From an uncultured Lysobacteraceae bacterium (GTDB taxonomy: Bacteria; Pseudomonadota; Gammaproteobacteria; Xanthomonadales; Rhodanobacteraceae): DNA of 10,199 bases. This document shows, piece after piece, positions 5,731 to 10,199 of the stretch. The stretch spans positions 1-10,199 of the forward strand of contig CAMLLF010000080.1 in NCBI GenBank assembly GCA_946480705.1, written 5' to 3'. The stretch's first letter is position 1; each line of letters starts with the position of its first letter. The notes below the pieces were generated by a model. It worked only from the letters and a program-made list of their open reading frames with translations, did no database searches and was not told the origin of the DNA. A program made the translations under genes and the position numbers.

Positions 5731-6772
5731 AGCGCTTGGTCTTCTTGGTCGCGGCCGGCTTGGCCTCGGCGTCGGCGTTCGCGGCGGCCGGCTTCGCCGT
5801 ACCGAGTTCGCGCTTGAGCGCGTCGATTTCGGCACGGAGGGCAGAGAGTTCGACGGCGACGTCGGCCGACGAGGCTTCCTTGGCGGCTTTCAGATGACGG
5901 CGCAGTTCCTGCACCGACTTCTCCACGCCCTTGAGTTCGCTGCGCGTCGGCATGCCGAGCTGGCGCGTCTGCTGCTCGACCTCGGTCTGGATCAGCGAGC
6001 GCACGCGCATCTGCGCATTGACCATCGCGCCGTAGGCCTTGCGGAACTCTTCCGACAGCGCGATCTCGGCATAGGCCTCTTCGGCGGCATCGATCCAGAG
6101 ATCGTAGACGGCGCGCACCGAGTCGAGCTGGCGGCCCGGCTCCTCGCGTTCGGCGAGCTTGCTCTGGAAGCGTTCGAAACCCTGCTGACTCGATTTCAGG
6201 ATCAGCGTGTTGTAGCGGTTGGTCTGTTCCTGGTAGTCGACGAGCGCCGCGCCGAGCTGCTGCCAGCGCTCCTGATGCTCGCGCGCGAGGCCGAACGCGG
6301 GCATGCCGAGGTTCGCGAGCAGTTCCTGCTTGAACGGGCCGGCGCCGCGGCCGAATTCGGCCATGAGCTGCTCGAAGCCTTTGGCGCCCTGGCCGGCCAT
6401 GTCGCGGAAATTGGCGCCGAGTGGATTATTCCACAACGCCGGATCCATGCCGGGGATGTTGAAGCCGTTGCGCAGCGTCTCGGTCCAGGCCGCGGCGGAA
6501 TCGGCGCCGCCGCCCTGCCCCAGCGAGCTTGAAAGCATGGACTGCATCAGCGCGACATAGGACTTGGCATTGGCGGTGACGCGATCGACGAGATCGCTCT
6601 GCGGACCCGACTGGCCGAACAGCTGCGCCCATTGTTCGAGGCCGGCCTGCCACGGCGCGGAGAAATCGGGCCGCCCGGCCGTCGGCGCCACGCCGTGCGA
6701 CTGCCAGCCTTCCCAGTAGCGCTGCGCGAGTTTCTGCCATTGGGTGACCCAGTCTTGCGCTGAATTCGACAT
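5729..6772 (-). CDS. phaE: Class III PHA synthase, PhaE subunit
   Basis: The 347-residue non-catalytic partner of class III PhaC; PhaE is required for full synthase activity and granule association. The N-terminus has the family pattern of Trp-rich amphipathic sequence (QDWVTQWQKLAQRYWEGW, residues 6-23), the middle is Gln/Ala/Trp-rich, and the region DLWIDAAEEAYAE (224-236) followed by a long helix to GMPTRSELKGV (273-283) is typical of the family. Residues about 284-325 are predicted coiled coil, and the end (326-347) is an Ala/Lys/Pro-rich tail finishing TKKTKR. The frame stays open to 6934, but the strong GGAGAAGGA site and the Trp-rich start fix the ATG at 6772. It is the first gene of a phaE-phaC operon read leftward. 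PhaE sequences diverge quickly, so the assignment also leans on the adjacent phaC. Confidence 0.93.
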   Translation of the reverse strand: MSNSAQDWVTQWQKLAQRYWEGWQSHGVAPTAGRPDFSAPWQAGLEQWAQLFGQSGPQSDLVDRVTANAKSYVALMQSMLSSSLGQGGGADSAAAWTETLRNGFNIPGMDPALWNNPLGANFRDMAGQGAKGFEQLMAEFGRGAGPFKQELLANLGMPAFGLAREHQERWQQLGAALVDYQEQTNRYNTLILKSSQQGFERFQSKLAEREEPGRQLDSVRAVYDLWIDAAEEAYAEIALSEEFRKAYGAMVNAQMRVRSLIQTEVEQQTRQLGMPTRSELKGVEKSVQELRRHLKAAKEASSADVAVELSALRAEIDALKRELGTAKPAAANADAEAKPAATKKTKR

Positions 6773-6776
6773 AGTG

Positions 6777-6785
6777 TCCTTCTCC
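6777..6785 (-). promoter_or_regulatory. phaE ribosome binding site
   Basis: GGAGAAGGA on the minus strand ends 4 bases before the ATG at 6772 (its GGAG part is 9 bases away). It decides for this start over upstream starts in the same open frame, the furthest at 6934. Confidence 0.75.
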
Positions 6786-6798
6786 AAAAAGCGGCCGG

Positions 6799-6828
6799 AT
6801 GCTAACCCGGCGACTTGCTGCGTCGCAA
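6799..6828 (-). promoter_or_regulatory. Candidate sigma70-type promoter for phaE-phaC
   Basis: On the minus strand TTGCGA (6828-6823, 4 of 6 to the -35 consensus) and TAGCAT (6804-6799, 4 of 6 to the -10) are spaced 18 bases apart, and the -10 ends 26 bases before the phaE start. In high-GC DNA such matches are weak evidence. The rest of 6829-6932 showed no better candidate. Confidence 0.28.
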
Positions 6829-6932
6829 CAAAGCATGAGGTTCCTGAGCCTACCGCATCCGCATGACGCGGCGGCAGTGTTTTGACGCGGCGTTTTTCCT
6901 CCGGCCTGCACGCTCGATACTGCCGGAACGGC

Positions 6933-6959
6933 AAAAACCGCCGGGCTTGCGCCCGGCGG
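6933..6959 (-). terminator. Intrinsic terminator of the hydrolase gene
   Basis: Read on the minus strand, a perfect 9-base GC stem (CCGCCGGGC, loop GCAA, GCCCGGCGG) is followed at once by TTTTTGCC. It lies 41 bases beyond the stop at 7000 and separates the hydrolase gene from the phaE promoter region. The GNRA-type loop and T5 run make this a textbook case. Confidence 0.88.
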
Positions 6960-6999
6960 CCGCCCGGTCATGGGTGTCGCGTGACCGGTGCCGTCATGC

Positions 7000-7968
7000 T
7001 CACTTGCGCAGGAAGTCGAGCAGATCCTGATTGAGCCGGTCCTTGTGCGTGTCCGCCAGTCCGTGCGGCGCGCCCGGATAGACCAGCAGCTGCGCGCCGC
7101 GGATCAGCTTCGCCGATGCCTTGCCCGACGCGTCGATCGGCACGATCTGGTCGTCGTCGCCGTGGATCACGAGTGCCGGCACGTCGATCTTCTTCAGATC
7201 GTCGCGGAAGTCGGTCGCCGAGAACGCCGCGATCGAGTCGTAGGTGTTCTTGCTGCCGGCCTGCATGCCCTGCACCCAGAACGACTGGATCATGCCCTGG
7301 GACGGCTTCGCGCCCGGCCGGTTGAAGCCGAAGAACGGACCCGAGGCGATGTCGAGGTAGAGCTGCGAACGGTCCTTCAGCGATGCCTTGCGCAGGCCGT
7401 CGAAGACGTCCAGCGGCAGGCCGCCCGGATTCGATTCGGTCCTGAGCATCAGCGGCGGCACGGCACTCACCAGCACGACTTTCCCGACGCGGCCGGTGCC
7501 GTGGCGGCCGACGTAGCGCGCGACCTCGCCGCCGCCGGTCGAGAAGCCGACGAGGGTCACCTGCCTGAGATCGAGCGCCTCGATCACGGCGGCGAGATCG
7601 TCCGCGTAGTGATCCATGTCGTTGCCGTCCCAGGGCTGGCTCGACCGGCCGTGGCCGCGACGGTCGTGCGCGACGACGCGGTAGCCCTGCGCGGCCAGGA
7701 ACTGCATCTGCGATTCCCAGCTGTCGGAGTTCAGCGGCCAGCCGTGGCTGAAGGTGACGACCGGGCCGTCCTTCGGACCCCAGTCCTTGTAGTAGAGCTG
7801 CACACCGTCGGACGTGGTGACATAACTGGCCGACTTCGCAGCCGGCGCGGACACGGCTTTCGACGGCTTGGCCGCAGCGGGTTTGACCGAAGGCGGCGCG
7901 GCGACGAGCGGCGCGGAAACCGCGAGGGTCAGCAGGGAAACCGTAAGCGTGCGGAGCAGTGCGTTCAT
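7000..7968 (-). CDS. Exported alpha/beta hydrolase, non-haem chloroperoxidase/perhydrolase type
   Basis: The 322-residue protein belongs to the alpha/beta hydrolase group annotated as non-haem chloroperoxidases or aryl esterases; members hydrolyse esters and some form peracids with hydrogen peroxide. The real substrate is unknown. Residues 1-24 look like a Sec signal peptide (MNALLR, then a hydrophobic core, then an AxA-type site near VAA), followed by an Ala/Lys/Pro-rich linker to about 48. The catalytic parts are all present: SHGWPL near the oxyanion hole (74-79), nucleophile Ser 143 in GFSTGG, acid Asp 273 in HGDDDQIVP, and His 302 in GAPHG. Most relatives are about 275 residues and cytoplasmic, so the leader and linker account for the extra length. 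GGGAG-like GGGAG lies 7 bases before the ATG. It is divergent from an AraC-type regulator and ends in a clear terminator, so it is monocistronic. Confidence 0.9.
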   Translation of the reverse strand: MNALLRTLTVSLLTLAVSAPLVAAPPSVKPAAAKPSKAVSAPAAKSASYVTTSDGVQLYYKDWGPKDGPVVTFSHGWPLNSDSWESQMQFLAAQGYRVVAHDRRGHGRSSQPWDGNDMDHYADDLAAVIEALDLRQVTLVGFSTGGGEVARYVGRHGTGRVGKVVLVSAVPPLMLRTESNPGGLPLDVFDGLRKASLKDRSQLYLDIASGPFFGFNRPGAKPSQGMIQSFWVQGMQAGSKNTYDSIAAFSATDFRDDLKKIDVPALVIHGDDDQIVPIDASGKASAKLIRGAQLLVYPGAPHGLADTHKDRLNQDLLDFLRK

Positions 7969-8075
7969 GAGTATCTCCCGAGTGGTGGGTCAGAGCCGGT
8001 TGGCGGGAATGATTTTGCATGCGCGGCCGACACGAATTAGCATCAATCGTCCTTATAAATTGACCGAGAGTATCG
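7969..8075. promoter_or_regulatory. Divergent control region between hydrolase and AraC-type regulator
   Basis: The 107 bases between the two divergent starts must carry both promoters. An AT-rich patch with TTATAAA (8053-8059) is the best -10-like sequence, usable by the regulator gene, but no good -35 stands at the right distance. GGGAG (minus, about 7976-7980) and GAGAG (plus, about 8066-8070) are the two ribosome binding sites. No clear repeat that could be the regulator's operator was found by eye. Confidence 0.45.
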
Positions 8076-8900
8076 ATGGCCGACCGACTCGCTGCACTGC
8101 TGGCGCATTTCTCGATCAGGGCCGAGGTCTTTCACGCCGGAGCGCTCTGCGGCATCAACGACCTCGATCCGGCCGGAAGCGGCCAGCTGCACCTGATTCG
8201 CGAAGGCGCCGTCGACGTCATGCACGGCGGCGCCTCGGCCGTGCGTGTCGAGCAACCCAGCCTGCTGCTGTACCCGCGCCCGCTCGCGCATCGCTTCGTG
8301 ACCGACCCCGAGCGCGGCGCCGACTTCGCCTGCGCGCACCTGCGCTTCGACGGCGGTGCGTCGAATCCGATCGCGGCGGCGCTGCCCGCCTTCACCTGCC
8401 TGCCGCTGAGCGAATTGAGCGGTGCGCAGAGCGTGCTCGCGCTGCTGTTCGAGGAAGCGTTCGCGCACAACTGCGGCCGGCAGGCGATGCTCGACCGGCT
8501 CTTCGACGTCGTGCTGATCCAGGTCCTGCGGCATCTGATGGAAAGCGGTCGGACACAGGCCGGCATGCTCGCCGGCCTGGCGCATCCCAGGCTGCGTCTC
8601 GCACTCGTGGCCATGCATGAGCAGCCGGCGCAGGACTGGTCGCTCGACGCGCTCGCCGCGCGCGCCGGCATGTCGCGCAGCGTGTTCGCGAACGCGTTCC
8701 GCGACGCCGTCGGCAGCACGCCGGGCACCTATCTGCAGCAGTGGCGCATCGGCCTCGTGCAGCGCGCGCTGCGTCAGGGGCGCGCGCTCAAGCTGATCGC
8801 CGGCGAGGTCGGCTACGGCAGCGAGGCGGCGCTGTCGCGGGCGTTCAAGGCGCAGTGCGGCGTGCCGCCGCTGCAGTGGAAGCAAGCGCAGACGCGCTAG
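8076..8900 (+). CDS. AraC-family transcriptional regulator with N-terminal cupin
   Basis: The 274-residue protein is a DNA-binding regulator. Residues about 1-165 form the sensing domain, resembling the cupin_6 (AraC-binding) type: the GQLHLIREGAVDVM strand-turn region (36-49), SLLLYPRPLAHRF (62-74) and ACAHLRFDGG (85-94) are typical. The C-terminal AraC/XylS DNA-binding domain has two helix-turn-helix units, at about 188-213 (WSLDALAARAGMSRSVF) and 238-268 (LKLIAGEVGYGSEAALSRAF, ending GVPPLQW in place of the more usual TP..YR/W). It starts 108 bases from the divergent hydrolase gene, and regulators of this subtype are often next to the oxidoreductase or hydrolase gene they control, so control of the hydrolase is the best guess. 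The ATG at 8076 is preceded by GAGAG at 5 bases. Ligand unknown. Confidence 0.93.
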   Translation: MADRLAALLAHFSIRAEVFHAGALCGINDLDPAGSGQLHLIREGAVDVMHGGASAVRVEQPSLLLYPRPLAHRFVTDPERGADFACAHLRFDGGASNPIAAALPAFTCLPLSELSGAQSVLALLFEEAFAHNCGRQAMLDRLFDVVLIQVLRHLMESGRTQAGMLAGLAHPRLRLALVAMHEQPAQDWSLDALAARAGMSRSVFANAFRDAVGSTPGTYLQQWRIGLVQRALRQGRALKLIAGEVGYGSEAALSRAFKAQCGVPPLQWKQAQTR

Positions 8901-8924
8901 CGAAAAACGGCGGCAGGCGCAGCG

Positions 8925-9374
8925 CTACGTTTCCGCCTCGATGTCTGCGCGCAGACGCAGCACGCGCTCCGGAAACCCCTCGACGAACGACGCTGTCCAG
9001 TCCGAGTCTCCGAGCGAGAAACAGGTGAATTGACGCAGCCCACGCCAGAGCGGCAGCAGGACTTCGCGGCGAGTGCCTATGACGTTCTCGAGTTCGCGCC
9101 CCGGTCGATCGGCCTCGTGCTGGCGCTGCCACAACCGCACACGCACGCGATCGTCATCCGCTGCAGCGAGTTCCAGCCAGTATCCCGCAGGCTCCTGATT
9201 CCACCAGACGCTGCCACTGCGCCCGGCCGCTGCCGATGCGACGGCATCGAACAGTTCAACGACGTTGTTCGGAACATCCGACACGTCGAACGTCAGGACG
9301 TGCCCGCCGACCACGAGCCGGGTGCGCATCCAGCCGGCTTGCGGCGGCGAAAAGCTCAGCGCGATCGTGGCCAT
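8925..9374 (-). CDS. Small unrecognised protein
   Basis: This 149-residue protein is not assigned to a family. It appears to be soluble, with no signal peptide or membrane segment, and alternates beta-prone hydrophobic stretches: IALSFSPPQAGWMRTRLVV (4-22), SGSVWWNQEPAGYWLEL (53-69), RVRVRLW (76-82), then a C-terminal part with Trp, Phe and charged residues (LLPLWRGLRQFTCFSLGD). The many Trp residues (seven or so) and the WWNQEPAGYWLEL pattern look like a conserved fold rather than a chance frame, and codon use matches the neighbours. It is convergent with the AraC-type gene (24-base gap). It lies downstream of pnp on the same strand but is separated from it by a terminator. Only a weak CAGG precedes the ATG at 9374. 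The compact beta-rich make-up would suit an immunity-type or small-ligand protein, but nothing here shows that. Confidence 0.72.
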   Translation of the reverse strand: MATIALSFSPPQAGWMRTRLVVGGHVLTFDVSDVPNNVVELFDAVASAAAGRSGSVWWNQEPAGYWLELAAADDDRVRVRLWQRQHEADRPGRELENVIGTRREVLLPLWRGLRQFTCFSLGDSDWTASFVEGFPERVLRLRADIEAET

Positions 9375-9440
9375 GGCAACAGCCTGAGATGTCGATCGAT
9401 GCGACGCGAAAACGGTGGGAAGCTCGTCGACCCTGCAACG

Positions 9441-9467
9441 AAAAAGCCGGCACTAGGCCGGCTTTTC
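9441..9467. terminator. Intrinsic terminator of pnp, bidirectional in form
   Basis: AAAAGCCGG (9442-9450) pairs with CCGGCTTTT (9458-9466) around a 7-base loop, with a further C-G pair inside and flanking AACG/CGTT symmetry. On the minus strand the stem runs into TTTTTCGTT, 25 bases after the pnp stop at 9492. The mirror T-run would also stop plus-strand transcription, though no plus-strand gene reads into it. Confidence 0.85.
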
Positions 9468-9491
9468 GTTGACTGCATCGAAACGCAAGGA

Positions 9492-10199
9492 TCAGGCCGA
9501 AGCCGCGCCCTGCTGTTCGTCTTCGAGCACGGCCTTGATCGACAGGCGAATGCGACCCTGCTTGTCGACTTCGAGCACCTTGACGCGCACGGTGTCGCCT
9601 TCCTTGAGCTTGTCGGAGACCTTCTCGACGCGCTCGTTGGAGATCTGCGAGACGTGGACGAGACCGTCCTTGCCCGGCAGGATCGTGACGAACGCGCCGA
9701 AGTCCATGATCTTGGCGACCTTGCCTTCGTAGATGCGGCCCGGCTCGACGTCGGACACGATCATCTCGATGCGCTTCTTCGCTTCGTCGGCCGCGGCACG
9801 GTTGACCGAGGCGATGACGATGCTGCCGTCGTCCTGGATGTCGATCGTCGTGCCGGTTTCTTCGGTGATCGCGCGGATGACCGAACCGCCCTTGCCGATG
9901 ACCTCGCGGATCTTGTCCGGGTGGATGCGCATCGTCAGCAGGCGCGGCGCGAATTCGCTCATTTCCGAGCGCGCCGACGTGATGACCTTGTTCATCTCGC
10001 CGAGGATGTGCAGACGGCCGCGCTTGGCCTGTTCGAGCGCGACACGCATGATCTCTTCGGTGATGCCGTCGATCTTGATGTCCATCTGCAGCGCGGAGAT
10101 ACCGTCCTGCGTACCGGCCACCTTGAAGTCCATGTCGCCGAGGTGGTCCTCGTCGCCGAGGATGTCCGACAGCACGACGAAATCGTCGCCTTCCTTCAC
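9492..10199 (-). CDS. pnp: Polyribonucleotide nucleotidyltransferase (PNPase), C-terminal part, cut by right edge
   Basis: PNPase degrades RNA 3' to 5' by phosphorolysis, as a trimer and in the RNA degradosome. The 235 visible codons cover the end of the second RNase PH core and the RNA-binding domains; the rest of this roughly 700-residue protein is outside the window. The first visible codon, GTG, is an internal Val, not a start. The catalytic segment [13 protein letters not shown] (visible residues 14-26) holds the two Asp that correspond to E. coli D486 and D492. The KH domain has [19 protein letters not shown] (97-115), and the S1 domain runs from [18 protein letters not shown] (about 154-171) to GRIRLSIKA (215-223). 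The protein ends soon after S1 with [11 protein letters not shown] terminator follows. Identity is certain. Confidence 0.98.
   Translation of the reverse strand: MKEGDDFVVLSDILGDEDHLGDMDFKVAGTQDGISALQMDIKIDGITEEIMRVALEQAKRGRLHILGEMNKVITSARSEMSEFAPRLLTMRIHPDKIREVIGKGGSVIRAITEETGTTIDIQDDGSIVIASVNRAAADEAKKRIEMIVSDVEPGRIYEGKVAKIMDFGAFVTILPGKDGLVHVSQISNERVEKVSDKLKEGDTVRVKVLEVDKQGRIRLSIKAVLEDEQQGAASA

Noticed and set aside
4524..5897. 457-codon open frame on the plus strand
   Set aside because: Runs across the PhyH/phaC terminator hairpin and antisense to phaC, whose catalytic residues are all intact.
6773..6934. Upstream extension of the phaE frame by 54 codons
   Set aside because: The extension has no PhaE-like features and covers the likely promoter; a strong RBS sits right before the ATG at 6772.
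6988..8040. 350-codon open frames on both strands over the hydrolase
   Set aside because: Both are shadows of the hydrolase gene, which has a signal peptide, complete catalytic triad, RBS and terminator.
8043..8885. 280-codon open frame on the minus strand
   Set aside because: Antisense to the AraC-type regulator, which has two clear helix-turn-helix units.
8901..8924. Possible terminator between the AraC-type gene and the small protein
   Set aside because: There is an A5 run and short TAGCG/CGCTA symmetry, but no GC-rich stem of useful length next to it.
1..10199. CRISPR arrays, tRNA genes, insertion sequences, prophage or defence genes
   Set aside because: No regularly spaced repeats, cloverleaf-like sequence, transposase or phage protein was seen on either strand.

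Overview
The window is high-GC, densely packed bacterial DNA with eight protein-coding genes on show, two of them cut by the window edges. Gene content suggests a gammaproteobacterium, most likely of the Xanthomonadales (Lysobacterales) type: a class III PHA synthase pair (phaE-phaC), a methionine-salvage mtnA, pnp, and REP elements with a GTAG head. The order-level placement is inference from family resemblance and was not checked by any search.

Layout, left to right. (1) 1-479, minus: 5' part of mtnA. (2) 529-675: two 31-base REP-like sequences in inverted orientation (a REPIN/BIME), filling the gap between mtnA and the gene upstream of it; the head of the right copy supplies the stop codon of that gene. 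(3) 672-2453, minus: a complete fused-domain ABC exporter. (4) 2447-3373, plus: an unrecognised Gly/Ala-rich, probably membrane-associated protein with a histone-H1-like Lys/Ala tail; its start codon overlaps the 5' end of the ABC gene. (5) 3503-4612, plus: a PhyH-type Fe(II)/2-oxoglutarate oxygenase with an unusual internal duplication and a C-terminal NPDV/HY/EGR motif. (6) 4656-6772, minus: phaE then phaC, a two-gene operon for class III polyhydroxyalkanoate synthase. (7) 7000-7968, minus: an exported alpha/beta hydrolase of the non-haem chloroperoxidase type, divergent from (8) 8076-8900, plus: an AraC-family regulator that probably controls it. (9) 8925-9374, minus: a small unrecognised protein. 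(10) 9492-10199, minus: the C-terminal third of pnp (catalytic-core end, KH and S1 domains).

Transcription units are well delimited. There is a clear intrinsic terminator after the hydrolase gene (6933-6959) and another after pnp (9441-9467), a strong hairpin between the convergent PhyH and phaC genes (4622-4648), and a strong hairpin after the H1-tail gene (3384-3421). No intergenic stretch reaches 300 bases. No tRNA, rRNA, CRISPR array, insertion sequence or phage gene was seen.

I did not find a convincing new multi-gene system. The observations most worth a second look are the REP element whose GTAG head forms a gene's stop codon, the 45-base in-frame duplication inside the conserved core of the PhyH oxygenase, the H1-like tail on a membrane-type protein, and the divergent gene pair with overlapping 5' ends.
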